Below, piece after piece: positions 19,665-31,997 of a stretch of DNA of 64,000 bases. Position numbers and translations under genes: made by a program. The notes beneath the pieces were generated by a model, which was given only the letters and a program-made list of their open reading frames with translations, made no database searches and was not told where the DNA came from. Each line of letters starts with the position of its first letter. The stretch's first letter is position 1. Source of the stretch: Byssothecium circinans (taxonomy: Eukaryota > Ascomycota > Dothideomycetes > Pleosporales > Massarinaceae); contig ML976978.1 of NCBI GenBank assembly GCA_010015675.1, positions 1,269,375-1,333,374 of the forward strand. The letters run 5' to 3'.

Positions 19665-21439
19665 AGCTAGCCGACCGGGTTCCTGATCACCCGGGGTTCT
19701 TGATCACCGATCAGATCTCAACACCTCTCTCAACTTCTCAACACTCAGCTACCCAAAATGGAAAATCGCGAAGCAGCAATACAAGCAGCCATCTCTGATC
19801 TTATTTCTGGTGTTTATCCTAGCCAACGGGCTGCTGCGAAGGCGTACAATGTCCCGCAGTCTACTCTCTCAACGCGTATGCGCGGTACATAGAACAGCTA
19901 AAATAGCCACGTATACTAGCAGCGATTAACTCTACAATAAGAGGAGTTTCTCGTTCAATGGATCCTTGAAGAAGACGTACGCGCTTTTCCTCCCTCCCAC
20001 GCGCGCGCGCGAGAAATGGCGAATTAAATCCTGCGGATGAATGGAGACGACAATCCTATTGGTAAATATTAGATATCCTGCTTTATTAAGCGCAACCCAC
20101 GCGTCGCATTTGTTGTGGGTAGAAAGATAGAGGCCTTACAGGCTGAGGCAGTAACACAGGAGTAGATACGCGGGTTTCTTTAGCACTATAAGAGGCTGCG
20201 CGCAGAGCTGGGTATACAGGCTAAAGATACATAGAATATGGATAAGACTAGGAAGGCCCTAGGCGTATGTGCAAACACTAGAGTACTCGCAAGTAGTTAG
20301 AAAAAGAAGGCTTATTATTAGTCTCTAGAGAATCGCGAGTGGGCATCCGTAATTAAGTGCGTGTTAGCTACGGGCAAGAAACTGCGCTGCGCAGTGATAA
20401 TTAAGGGCTAGAACCTGTAGACTACTTAGTTTCCTACGACTATTCTAGACTAGCTTTACGCAACCTCACAGAACGGCTGGACATCTAATACAATTAGAAC
20501 TAAGTAGCTATAGCACGTGTTTCTGCCTAATACAGCTCCCTCACGTGATCGTTAGAGGATGCTGATCTTAGATGGCCACGGCAGCCACATTGACCTAGAA
20601 TTCCTATAGCTCTATAAATAGAATAAAGTTTAGCTTCTATTTATACCTACTTATTCCTCGCACGTCCTGCAGCCTCTAGATCTCTTAGTTTTCTTAGTAG
20701 TAAAGAGATTCTATTAAAATTAGATCCGCGAGCTATCCTACCTAGATAATGCAGCACTAGTTAAAAAGAAACGCTTTATTACAGCCTACTATAACGCTAG
20801 AGAGGCAGCGATTACTAAGAGAGTTATACGAGCTAGATAGGCTACTGCAGGCATCTATCCATAGAATATTAAGTGGGTAGTTAACTCATCTTAAGTTTAG
20901 AGGCCTGTTACGCTACCACGTTAGAATTAGGCTGAATTACACGCTAAGGGCTACCTATCTACCCCTCGTGGCCCTCGCGATCTTTTTATAGCTTAGCGAG
21001 AGCTATACAGAAGGCAGAGAATCCATCACAAGGCTCATTAGCTTATTAAAAAAGCAGGTAAAGCAATTACCCTTGTAAATACACGCGCAGCGCTGCTAGA
21101 AACAGAGAACAAAAGACTATACAGTCAACTTAAGGCCCTTAAGCCTTAATAGCCACGAAAGAGAATACGGGTAGACCCAAATCAACGCTTTGCAGATATA
21201 GATACAATCATGATAGCAAAACAGGCAGCAGATCTTTTAGCGTTACAAAACAACGACAAAGCAGCAGAAAAGGAAGCGGAAAAAGCTGCAGCTAAAATAG
21301 CTGCTAAAACTCTGCAATCTATGTGTACAGAGTGGCAATTGTAATTAGGTTGACTGAAATAAACACGATTTTCTGAGGGGTGGCTGATTTCGAGAGGTGA
21401 TCAAGAACCCCGGGTGATCAGGAACCCGGTCGGCTAGCT
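19665..21439 (+). mobile_element. RIP-degraded Fot1/pogo-type DDE transposon with intact inverted repeats
   Basis: Tc1/mariner-superfamily element of 1775 bp, flanked by a TA target duplication (19663-19664 and 21440-21441). The terminal inverted repeats are 43 bp and identical (19665-19707 and 21397-21439, starting AGCTAGCCGACC). A transposase relic reads from the ATG at 19758 (MENREAAIQAAISDLISGVY, a Psq-type helix-turn-helix) to a TAA at 21342-21344. Along that frame lie the family hallmarks LILDGHGSHIDLEFL and FIPTYSSHVLQPLDL. Many in-frame TAG codons stand where CAG or TGG would be expected, and the body is TpA-rich, as produced by repeat-induced point mutation. The element cannot encode a transposase now. 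Confidence 0.9.
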
Positions 21440-21592
21440 TAAAAGCGATGACGTAATTCTAGTATTTATTCTGTGGATGTTCTTTCTAAATACAAAATTC
21501 CGAATGCGCATTAAGACATGACGGATCCACCACACCCAGTCAACAATTCCAGGTCCACCCTAAAGTAACCTTCTACGCTTCGGCAGAAATGA

Positions 21593-21889
21593 GTGGGAGG
21601 AGGAACGCAAACAATTAATCCGGAAGATGTCGAGACATGGCCGACGATATCTCAAGCCTGCCCCGATTGCAATAATTCTCCTATGCTCTTCAAAGAGATG
21701 CAAACGCGTGGGGTGGATGAGGGGTCGACAATCTTCTGTCGCTGCCTGAACTGCAGTCACAGGTACGTTTTTCGTAACTTTCAAACGTCTTCTAACGCGG
21801 TTTAAAGGTTCAAAACCGATAATCGATTTATTAAATGGGCTGCTGGAGCGTTTTGGGGAAGAACGAGGCTGGTGGTGGGGGCTTGCTAG
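21593..21889 (+). pseudogene. RPA12-like C-terminal zinc-ribbon fragment
   Basis: Matches the C-terminal TFIIS-type zinc ribbon of the RNA polymerase I subunit RPA12, which stimulates transcript cleavage. The frame reads QTINPEDVETW, then CPDCNNSPMLF, EMQTRGVDEGSTIF and CRCLNCSHR, with four ribbon cysteines and the catalytic Asp-Glu pair. A 45-bp intron (21763-21807, GTACGT..TCTAAC..TAAAG) joins CSHR to FKTDN, as RPA12 normally ends; here the frame runs on 23 codons to TAG at 21887-21889. There is no in-frame ATG, a TGA just precedes the block, and the N-terminal zinc ribbon (half the protein) is missing. The transposon ends 150 bp upstream. It is probably a decayed duplicate; the real RPA12 must be elsewhere. 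Confidence 0.65.
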
Positions 21890-23106
21890 GCGATGACGAG
21901 TTATGGCTTTTCAGTTGGCCTTTTTTTTTCTTTGCTTCCGGTCATCGAGTACTCCATTACTCCATCACCAATGCTTGGAGTCCCATTATATTCATCTTCC
22001 TTTCTCCTGACAAATGGATTCCCACTTTCCCGTCACTGTCGATATCCGGCACGCTGACCTGGAAACCCACAGGTGTGGTCCGAGCCGTGAGAAACACCAT
22101 GCACAGCATACCGGCACCCTTCCATAGTGGGATTAGCATACTTTTGTTTAGATTATAGAGACGCACGCCTAGGAAATCTACATCTAGCGCTTGGCTATGC
22201 TTCGCTATAGTATACCTAAAATTGATAGACGAACGGGTAAAGAGAATGTAGCGTAAGATGAGAGAGAGGTGGAAGAAGTAGGCAGACACGGTCAGTTCTA
22301 AGGCTTCTTTCCTAGCTTCGTGATACTCATGTTCGTAGCGGAAGTTGGTGGTATTCTAGTAAGAGAACGGTTCGGCTATGTGCTCAGACGTGAGGCCAGA
22401 AGTAAATGCCATTATTGAAGCTCTCTCTCGTGTCTAAATCAATCATAAATAATGTGGAAAAACGAAAGAATGTTGCAATTGCTGCTGTTGTGAAGTGTCT
22501 ACCTGACCTCCGACTCCGTCGATTGCTGGGCTTCCCTTTACCTGATAGTACTCCCTACCGTCACCCTCCCACGCGAAGCCCAATCGAATTACTCTTGTAA
22601 AATCCCCATGCCCGAGCTCCAGGTCACTCTGCTCTCGGCGATTGTGTGGGTTAGGGTGTCAATGTCGTACAGATAGCAGCGACCATACACCAGGTGCGAC
22701 TTGGCAAGGCACGAAAGAGGAAGAAGAATGCATAGGCGTCAAAACCCTCGTTGGTAGGAGTCCTGTCTCGTCTCTTCTACATCCGGTTTCCCGACTATTC
22801 ATGGAGGGGAAGAGCAAGTGGTACCATAGCCTCATCTTTAAATCGAGCCGAGAAGAACTAAGGAGCGAAAGGTTTTTTGATTTTGAGTAAGGACTGTCCA
22901 ACTCCCCCATTCCACAGCTTCCCGGAACCCTGCAACCCACGTTTCCCCCTCTCCTCACTTCGTGCTCACAACACAGCGTCCGAAATGGCAGCAAGATTCC
23001 TCTGGGAATAATTACTGGGCCTACATCCTGCCCCCCACCCGGACACCTGATATAGTCCGTCCATCCATATCTTTCCCGCTCACAATCGGACCGCGTTCCC
23101 TTGAAA
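21890..23106. other. Gene-poor region
   Basis: Several short open frames on both strands, none with recognisable domains or convincing splice structure. I call nothing. Confidence 0.35.
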
Positions 23107-23413
23107 TTACTCTGGGAAACTGGCAGTGCATGGCCTCAGCGCCTTTCCATCAATAACGATGGGTTCGGGGTAGTCGCGGTTGCAGCAACCGTTCTATCAA
23201 GGTTAGCAAACTCTGCGTCTATCCTCGAAAAGAGGTCGTGTGGTGCCCTACAGAGTCCGGTGCGTAAGGACAGCACACATGGTAGTACACATTGCCGGGG
23301 TTGGCCATTGGTCACGGGGCGCCCGCAGGACATCCATCGATACGAGGGGCAATCGCAGTGCCGTGAACGGTGGTTGCTGAGAGGGCCACCAAGGCTGGGA
23401 TGAAGAAGCGCAT
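23107..23413 (-). pseudogene. Small secreted cysteine-rich protein gene with an in-frame stop
   Basis: Effector-like candidate. Exon 1 (23252-23413) opens with a clean signal peptide, MRFFIPALVALSATTVHG, then reads IDGCPAGAP before TGA at 23312-23314, and the same frame resumes with NPGNVYYHVCCPY. A 58-bp intron (23194-23251, GTAGGG..GCTAACC..GATAG) leads to exon 2 (23107-23193), which starts NGCCNRDYPEP and ends at TAA. Without the TGA the product would have ~82 residues and six cysteines in a C-CC-CC-C pattern. A TATA box (TATAAAG, 23554-23560) is ~140 bp upstream. The TGA could be CGA after a C-to-T change. The island context fits a fast-evolving gene. I know no family for it. Confidence 0.55.
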
Positions 23414-24846
23414 TTTTGCTCGTAAAGATTTCGATTTCGGTAAGCCTGGATTTTCGATGGGGAAGTATGCGAGGAGGAAGGAAAGACGTCGGGTTTGAGC
23501 CTTACGGTGCTTAGAAAAAAAGAAGTAGAGGAATTGTAAGGCAGACCGGGGAACTTTATAGCACTCTTCAGAGGCATTCGGCGAGTCCTATAATAGTACA
23601 CACGGTACTGTACTTCTCTTTTAGGCCGGTGACTTTCTCGACACCTAACCGTTGCAGTAAAAGAGCGGCGTTGGCTGTGAAAATAGGAACTATCTCCTTG
23701 GAAATTCATATAGATGTTCGATCTAGCTCGCAGTACCTTGCGGGGTCTAATATGTAGATACTACGCCCAGCCCGGAGATTCGTCGCTCGAGAGAAGGACC
23801 GAGAGCTTCTCGGCCTGCTGTCCGGCTGAGGAAGCGAGAAGTATTGGAATGGAGCAAATGCCGAACCGTTTGCGGAAAATATCTGTATGAGGCTTTGATA
23901 AATAGTCGCGGTTTGGTTCCATTGGCTACATTTGGAAGTTGATCGATACCCTGATATTAGCTGTTACGAGTAGGGGACTCGTGTAGCGTTGTCAAAACAA
24001 ATCCATTGTTTCGAAGGATCATCATAAGCGACCCCATATTTGTCATCTATGCACAGAATGCACCTAGAATGAGCTTCCTTATGGGCTCTGAGTCCCGTTT
24101 TACACTGCCTGGTTAATCGTCCATTCATCGATCTGCGTCTGGCCCGGACCAGGAACTTGAAAGTTTCGGAGGTAGTGCAACTAAGGTAGGTACGTACGGC
24201 TAGTTCCGCGCTAACCATGTAAGGCCTATAAAAAAGCATAATATAGATTCTTAGTAGGTATCTATTCACGTCTGCCTTATTCTCCATAAGTCTATTAACG
24301 TACCACTCTTCAAAGCTATACAATTAGCCCAGAGCTTAGTTGTAGCAAAATCAAAGCAGAATATACCTAAACCCTAAACGGCTACACATGCGTATAGATT
24401 GTTAGGCGGCGTTATAAAGCGGAACATGTAGCGTGTAATGAAAATTGCGAAGCAAATACAATAGCACCTAAGCGTTATAGCTATATCCTGTACTACATCA
24501 TATACGGGCGAAGCTCTCTGGTCGTGGAACTTAATCCTGTATTGTGTATCCCATGTGGGTAGTGTGTCCGTATAGGTGGAAAACCTATGCGTTACGCTGA
24601 ATTCTAAGAAACGCGAATCGAATCAGAGTCTAACCCACAAACATGTGCACGCCGCCGAAGCTGTGAATCCGTAACAATGAACCAAACCATCTACAATGTT
24701 CTTTTTAAGGGCGAAACTCGCCTGCGTGTATCCTAGTCGAGCTTTTATTGATGGCGCCAAGCAAATGTGTGACTAAGCTCCCTTTCTCCGTTCCCCGCAG
24801 CCGGAATCAACCCAAGACCGAGGTCCAGGAGAGAGGTGGAGTGACA
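23414..24846. other. Gene-poor, partly TpA-rich region
   Basis: A TpA-rich stretch around 24180-24500 looks like another RIP-degraded repeat remnant, without recognisable ends. No gene supported. Confidence 0.35.
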
Positions 24847-26353
24847 TCATGCGCTGGGCGTGACAGCGGGCGTTGGAGCACTGCCGTCGACCTCCTGATG
24901 TTGCGCTTTGGTGCCCTTGCCTCGCCATGTGCTAACAGCCGGAATGTCGGCCTTCAACCGCTCTTCCTGTGTCGAGTATGCTTTTGGCGTCAACTTGATC
25001 AGGGTGTGAAGCGGGACCTCCATCCACGGGCTCTGCTCTTGCGGGACGTTCATAAAGTAGGCGTAGATGCACCGTAGAATCGCTTGGTGTGTGACAATCA
25101 ATATGTTTTCGCTGCGCTCCAGCTCCATGATGATGGGCTCCAACCGAATGACAACGTCGCGATATGATTCGCCGCCCAGGTAACGGTAGTTGTATTTGTC
25201 CTCGTCGCGTTGCTTGAAGTCTTCGGGGAATTGTTGTTCGATCTCGGCGTATGTGAGTCCATCGCAGACTCCTGAATCGAGCTCGTCGAGAGCTTTCCAT
25301 TCAAGCTTTTCGAAAGAGAGGAAGCGCGCAGTTTGAATCGTACGTTTCAGGGTAGAGGTCCAGACGGTCAATCTACGGCCGTCGCCCACCGACTTCGCGA
25401 CGAGCCCAGGTAACGCATGCGCGTAGGCATCACCGCGCTCTGAAAGGTCCGCATCTCCTCCAATTTTGCCCGAGAGATTATACTGTGACTCTCCATGCTA
25501 TACTAGTTAGAATGAGCGTTCCATCATTAGCTGGAGCACTTACTCGAGATAACCAAATAGAGCGGGGTCTAATGTGAAGGTTCATCAAATAGTACACCAC
25601 TCTACTCTGAAGATAGTCCTGGATCTGGTTGATGATGACTTGCTTGCCCACGTCAATCAACTTGACGTATGTGAGGTCCTTTTCGTCTTCATCAATGGTC
25701 TCATACACCTTCTCATAGTTGCGGATTCGATTGCGAAAGTCGGCCGCGGCCGCCTCAGGATCCTGGCCAACATAGTCCGGCGACGTCGTCTTGACCTCCA
25801 AGATGTTCGCCATGATGAGGTCCTCATCATCGCACTTGGACTCCACAAACAATGTCTCAATGTTCTCCTCAGAGCAACGCTCCTGAATCCACCGCCGTCG
25901 GCTCTTCGTGGAGTTAGTCGCATCCAGAATAGCAATCAGTCCTCGTCCTTCAGCGAACCACTTGCACATGTCATTGACAGCTGCTTCGGCGGCGGCTCGC
26001 CGGAGACGCTCGCCTTCTGGATTTGATGTATCGAAGAACTCGGCGGATGGGTTGGGCGTTGCGGTACGGCGATACTGGCCCACATTGAACGTCTTCGCTT
26101 TTATGGACAGCCAGTGCAGATAGCGAACGACTGCCGCATGTGTTAGCACAAATGTCGCCCTGAGAGGTCACCGGGACGTACCTTTTTGCGCAATCAAGCT
26201 CTTGCCTCGCGCGGGCAAGCCCACCATGACAACGCATATGCGCGTGTCTTCAGCCTGCACACCGAGTCCGTTAGTTTTCCTGCTCGGCGTTACAAAGTCG
26301 CCAGCCGGCACAGCGCGCATGTTGGGCGTAAACACGCCATTGGACCCCGTCAT
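24847..26353 (-). CDS. 6-phosphofructo-2-kinase / fructose-2,6-bisphosphatase
   Basis: Bifunctional cytosolic enzyme that sets fructose-2,6-bisphosphate, the signal switching glycolysis and gluconeogenesis. Three exons: 26182-26353, 25544-26130 and 24847-25497, with introns of 51 and 46 bp, giving 469 aa. The kinase half has the Walker A motif GLPARGKS, split from VVRYLHWL by intron 1, then NVGQYRR and the DATNSTKSRRRW block. The phosphatase half begins RHGESQYNLSGKIGGD, with the phosphohistidine in RHGES, and contains LDELDSGVCDGLTYAEIEQ, YRYLGGESY and THQAILRCIYAYF. Both active sites look intact, so the enzyme could be bifunctional or phosphatase-biased like yeast FBP26. A TGA 24 bp before the ATG fixes the start unless a further exon is spliced on. 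Confidence 0.93.
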
Positions 26354-27826
26354 ATTGTACAGGAGAGAGCTTCAGCCCAAGAAAAACCACGGCGCCAAAA
26401 CGAGGTGGACGAGTGTAGAAAGGAACAAGGTTCGGAATCCGGCCAAGGCCTTTCCGAACGACGACGGCGGAAGCGAGCGATATCCAGTGACACGGTAGAG
26501 TACGCAGCCAGCAGCGTTAGATAGGACCGATGTTGGCAGGCAATGGCAGATTTATTTGTTGGGTGCTGGGAGAGCTGTCGCAGAGTAGCTTGTGGTGTTG
26601 TAGAGCTGCTGATCGGCTCGAGAAGCGAGGTAGGAAGCTTGGAGGGCGATCGATAGTCCCCGCATTTAGAAAAAAGCACGCGTGGTATTGGTATGGATGA
26701 TGTTAGGCGTGTTGTTGCAGCAATCACCGCAGGCCAGATCAATCAAAATGCGGGCGTTGGCTGGAAGCGTACCACGGGACCGGCATTCACGCATTCCCAC
26801 CTCCCGTTCGGGCGCTGCTGGCAGAAGAAGGGGTGGCCCAGGTCGAGGGGAGCCGCTATGGCTGCACAATGGCGCGTTGGAGCAGCAGCAATCGGCGCAG
26901 AGGGGAGAGTTCGACAATGGTGCGGCGTCCAATGTTGTCGCCGTCGCGGTCGTGGTCGTGTGCCTGTCACACCCAAAATGCACTGTTCGGGATGACGCCG
27001 CCGCGGGAGCTTGGTGGTGCAGGCGGTGGAGTAAGCCGGCGTTTTCCCACATCATGCAATCATGCACTCTGGGTTCGCCGAATACCGGGTGCGTGGCCGC
27101 TTGTTGAGCCTCGCGACGAGGATATAGGTGAACCGGCCACGCATCTCCAATGATGAGAAGAAGATGAAAACTGACTCACCGTGGATATTGAATAGGTTCT
27201 AGAGTGGCTGACGGGCGGCATGCTGGGTGACTCTGCTCTGCTCCGCTCCCCGTGTGGTACTTTTTGACGGCGATTGCAATCTGGCCGATTGGCGACGGCG
27301 ACGGCGACGGCGGGGTCGTACTGCAGGTTGTTGTCCAAAGTCAAGCTTTCGGCGACAGCAAGTGGTGCGATGATTTGTGATGAGACGTTAGGCGCTGGAG
27401 GAGGCACAGAGTTGGGTGGGAAACTCCAGATGTCCTCCTGCTAGTCGCAGGCGATGCGACTTCGGGTGAGCGATTGCCTTATCAGGAGGACACAACATGA
27501 CAAAAGTAACGCTATCGCGTCAGAGTGTATGCTCTCCCACGCGTGGAGTCGATCTCTGCAGTGCACTCGTACGCTTGCGAATTGAAGAATGGCCGCAAGT
27601 GGAACAACATTTCAACTATTCTGCGCTACCAGATATCCCCTAGCGGTCAGGTACAGCCAGAGCGGTGTGCGACACGGCCGTCACAATCGTAGAACTATTG
27701 GGTATATAGCATGCTGATCCCAAACGCCCCTATCGTACACTTCTACATGGACAAATCGAAAGAGCATATATCCACCAATATCAAAAACTACAATACCTGC
27801 AAACCCCAAGCAAACAGCATTCCCTC
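26354..27826. other. Intergenic region between PFKFB and Rxt3
   Basis: Long upstream region of the PFKFB gene. On the minus strand a protein-like leader (27177-27410) ends MPPVSHSRTYSIST at a GTGAGT donor, but no acceptor in phase with the PFKFB start was found, so I do not call an exon. Confidence 0.35.
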
Positions 27827-30800
27827 TCATGCATGCAACCTTGCTGTTCCGTTGACAGCCCTCGGTGCTTCGTCCCTGCCGTTTAATAGCGAAAGAAGAG
27901 TTGCACTTGCATCGAGACGACGCTTCATCGCTGCCGCTGTCCTCTCTTGCCCACGGCTGCCAACATCTTCATCGACCCATCGGATTTTGTGGATCGCAAA
28001 GCTCAATCCGTCGTGCGTCTTGCTCTTGCGGCTCTTGACTCCGTATTCCACCGTGCTCGCATATTCTTGGATGCGAGGGAGTATCAAAATATCAATTTGC
28101 AGATCCATGTCTGCCGGTGGGTTGACTGGCGCCACCGGTGGCTTGTGAAGAACATCTTCTGCATCACTCGGGGCATGGGGCGCAGTGATGCGGGGATCCA
28201 GCAGATTCGCATCCACCGTTTCATCCCATTCACCCCGAATCCAGCCGCAATGGATCGCAGCTGCAATGGGATCCGAATCGTCTCGGTAAACCTGTGCACC
28301 CCAGAGGTGCTGCTGTAGGACAATCTGTTGCCTCTGTCGTGGTCTAAGGTAGAACCTCGGAACCCTAATAGTGAAGGTGCAGTTTATGGGGTTCATATCA
28401 AAACGCGGAAGCCGTTTCGGTTTCGAAGCGTAGCCAAACTGATCGTCCACCGACGAATTTGGCTTGGGCAATTCTGTCGTGGCTTCGTATAGATGAGAAC
28501 CAAGATGTCTCCGTGGCTGTTCCGCTGCCTCGTCCAAAACCGCCTGTATATCATGAATTTTTGGGTAGAGTTTTGGGGATGGAGGATTGGGCTGATTTGG
28601 CCGTGGAGCATGGTGATGGTGGTGCGGCGCCCCGTGGTAGTGATGGTGGTGGTGAGACTGCCCAGTGCCGTTTTGCGGAACGCTATGCTGTCTTCCTCCA
28701 AAGGGCGTTGAGCTAGCTAAAGGCTGCTCTTCGTCGGGTTTATGGTGGTGGTGATGGTGGCTAAGAACACGTTAGCGCTTGAAGATGACGTCTTTGATGA
28801 TTCAACGTACTGATGTGCGTGGTGATGGTGGTGGTGGCCAGGATGCGCGTGCTTATTTCGTTTGGCACCACGTGAACCAAGAGGTGTGCCACGCCCATCC
28901 ATATCATCATGCTCAAAACCCCCGTCTTCATCCTTCACCCTCTTTGGTTTTCTGCCGTTCTGCGAATTTACCCTCTGAAGTCGAAGATGCTCGTTGAGAT
29001 CTGCACCCGGGGGATGCGCATCTTGGGAGCCCTGAGGCATTGGGCTCCCTCGCGAAGGGGTTGAGCTTCCAAGCCCGCCTAGTCCTGAAAACATGCGACC
29101 AAACTCACTTTTGACGTGCGGGTCTTTACCGATAGACAGAGGTTGTGCTTGGGCGCCTTGCACGGCTTGTGGGAGAGGTGACGCTCGTCCTGTTCTGCGA
29201 TTCACATCGGGCCCAAAGGCTAGTAAAGACTTGGCGTGGTTAAGGTCTTCTCCTATCCTGCGATATTGATCATACAGTCCTCGCCCAGGGTAGCCAGAGC
29301 CACCAGAGGACAAAGACCGAGACAACTGCTCAGACTTTTGCCTGTCAACAGAATTGGGATCCGACGTAGGTGCAGCATGATATTGCTCGGTAGCCCTATG
29401 GCTCAGGTGGTCCAAACTCCTTCCACGAACCATATCCTCGGGACCATGTGGACCAAAGGGCGAAGGTCCCTGGGGTGGCGCAGAGTATCCCCCATATCCT
29501 CTATACAATGGCGGTGGCTCCTCTCTTCTACTCTCAGTACTATCTCGAGGTGGTTCTTCTGGTATGGATTGTCGCCAGGGGGTTCGTGAAGGCGGGTTCG
29601 GGCCAAGTGCACCACGCTGGTCGCGAGGCGGACTAAAGGTCGAATGCGAAACCGGCTGGACTGTGGACGGCCTGTCTCTGTCCGACGCCTGCGCCCTATC
29701 ACCCACGAGTTCTGCAACATTGGGTCTGACATGATGTGATTCCCCTAGTGTCCGACGTCGTTCTTCTGGAGGCCCATAAGGGGGTCGCCGCGATGAATCA
29801 TATGATGGCGATTGTTGAGTTGGCTGGCCGGGCCCCATAGGCTGGCTGTTCGGTCGAGGGGGAACGTTCGCAGGAAGTTGGCGAGAGTCGCGAGCGTACG
29901 CATCATTCGGTGCTGCAGCGTACGGGCGCTGACCCTGGAATACCATGGGTTTATAGGGTTGGCTTGATTGCACCTGCGACGGACGGCCTTGATCGGGAGA
30001 GGCTTGGTTACCGTACGACCGCGTTGGTGACGCTGCATTGTAGTTATGGTTTTCAGGTGCCCTGGGGGCATTACTGCCGTACATGTGTCGATCGGGGGAT
30101 GGCTGGCGTCGAAAAGGCTGGAAGTCTGATCTTGGGGCGGATGAAAGACCATGTCGCGGCGACGGAGGCTGCATGCTGTGGCTGTTTGATGACGGCGCGT
30201 TTGTGTGAGGTGACGACTGTGATTGTGACGTTTGAGCGGGAGCACCTGTGTCACCGCCGCCGATAAGGGATGAGATGGACATGCTACTCCCTGGCCGATG
30301 GGAATGGCCTAGCCCAGGGAGCTCTCGGCCACCAAACACGGCCGAGTATGGGGGGCGCTGGGCTTGCGATGCGTGAGGATGTTGCTGCTGCTGAGGCGAT
30401 AGAGGCGGCGGCATGTGCGATCGTGCAAACGATGGCGGCGGTGGAGGAGGCTCGTGCGAGGGTGCTGTAAATGTTCAGCAAAGGCAAGTTTGGGTGCTGG
30501 GCAGGGTTAACAATGCGGGGGCTTACCTCCGTAGGGGTTGGGGGGGCTGCCGCCGCCCAGCGAGCGTCTGCGCGAGGCGTCGTAGCCGTAGGGCGACTGG
30601 TTCGACGGCGTGTGCGAGGAGCTCATGGATGGCGGTGGTGGAGGAGGGCCACTTGAATTCGAATGCAGATGGGATGAATGTCGCGCTAGACATGAGATCG
30701 TCAGCGCAGCTCGTATGCAGTTAGCCAGGGCCCCGCTTAGCGCGACTGGGCGGAAACAAGGGTGAAGGCTGTCAAGGAATCCCGCCCTTGCACCCGCTAG

Positions 30801-31346
30801 CAGGACCAAACGCGCATGGAGCAGAAATGTACGCCATCGTGAGGCTCGAGCGACCAGAAGCGCCAGCTTCGCCATCGCCAGTGCCCAGGTGAGTCGTTTA
30901 CTGCTCGTCCCGAGACATCTGAGACAGAGACATGCCCTCGCGTGCAAGACAGCAACGACTCGAGTGTTGCACCGCAGCGCAAGCCCTGGAGCAGAAACCA
31001 GAAGTATATCCGTACCTGAATGTCCCCAACCACCGTGTCTGTCCCCCTGCGGTGGCCCTTCGGTGGCCATGACGCCGTAGCTGTTGTTGCGACCATGCTG
31101 CGAGGCGGGCAGAAATGGGTCACGACGGGCGGCGGGATATGGGTCGGCGGTGAAGGGTACGTGGACGGGCGGCTGCGGTTGCGAAGTTTGGGCAAGGTAG
31201 CCGGCGAACGGCTGCGTTTGAGGGGGAGGAGGAGGAGGTGGTGGTGGTGGTGGTGGTGGTGGTGGAGGGCCCGCTTGGTGGTTCGGATTGTGGATTAGAG
31301 TGCGTTCGGGCGGTCGTGTGAAGGGCTGCGACTGTCGAGCGTCCAT
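27827..31346 (-). CDS. RXT3: Rxt3-domain protein, Rpd3L histone deacetylase complex subunit
   Basis: Chromatin protein; Rxt3 is a subunit of the large Rpd3 histone deacetylase complex. Four exons: 31016-31346, 30527-30685, 28811-30464 and 27827-28760, with introns of 330, 62 and 50 bp, giving 1025 aa. The first ~800 residues are low complexity, rich in Pro, Ser, Gln and Arg, including a run of ~16 prolines and two His-rich runs. The Rxt3 domain lies at about residues 830-955: CTFTIRVPRFYLRPRQRQQ, IVLQQHLWGAQVYRDDSDP, IHCGWIRGEWDE, then LQIDILILPRIQEY and FAIHKIRWVDED. The third intron falls inside a His run. Far longer than yeast Rxt3, as usual in filamentous fungi. Confidence 0.88.
31227..31266. 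repeat. Trinucleotide repeat encoding polyproline
   Basis: GGT/GGA triplet tract inside exon 1 of the Rxt3 gene, read as CCA/CCT (Pro) on the minus strand; likely length-variable. Confidence 0.8.
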
Positions 31347-31997
31347 GGTCGCCGGGTGCGAGTTTTCGCACGGCAGCACGGTAGAAAAGTGCAGCGAGGA
31401 CTCGAGAGGCGAGGAATCAGTGGCCCACAGGGGACGCTGGCATCCTCACGTCTATGGAGCAGACTGGCGCGCAGAATCGGTGCGGGCCAGAGATGAGATG
31501 GTGCAAGAAGAAGGAGAAGAAGAAGAAGGTTCGGCGCGAAGAGGTACAGAGGAAGTCGAGTGCACACACCAAAGCCAAAGCCCAAAGCATCGGCGGTCCA
31601 CCGAATATGCAAAATGATCCCTGCGGCGTTTCCCCCGCACTGACCGCTGAATCTACATTATCCACTTTGACTCCCCCATGTGCCATGTGCTGGTGACGAC
31701 AAGACTGCTAGTGCGTGCTGGAACGCCAGCCGCCCTCTATTGTTGCTGTATTATAGCCAGACTCGGCCTGGACATACTGTAATGATTCGCGCCTGGACGA
31801 GCTGCGCGTTCCTGGCAACGTTCACGCCCGCTGCGAGCTAAAATAAACTCTATCTGACCGCTATTTGCCGAAGCGGGATGCACATCCTGGTCAGCCGCCG
31901 CCTCGAGGCTCGTTACAACATCCGGTGCTTGTGCAGTTGAGCCCTCTTGCGCTCCTCTGGATGCAGCACTTCACTTACTCATTTTCTCCAACCCCTC
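31347..31997. other. Divergent intergenic region, Rxt3 / CLN3
   Basis: Shared upstream region of two divergent genes. No further gene seen. Confidence 0.4.

Noticed and set aside
21957..22289. 110-codon minus-strand frame in the island
   Set aside because: No domain, no good start context and no splice partners; compatible with chance.
27177..27410. Extra 5' exon of the PFK-2/FBPase-2 gene
   Set aside because: Protein-like with a good donor, but no acceptor in phase with the kinase start; the TGA just before the ATG blocks simple extension.
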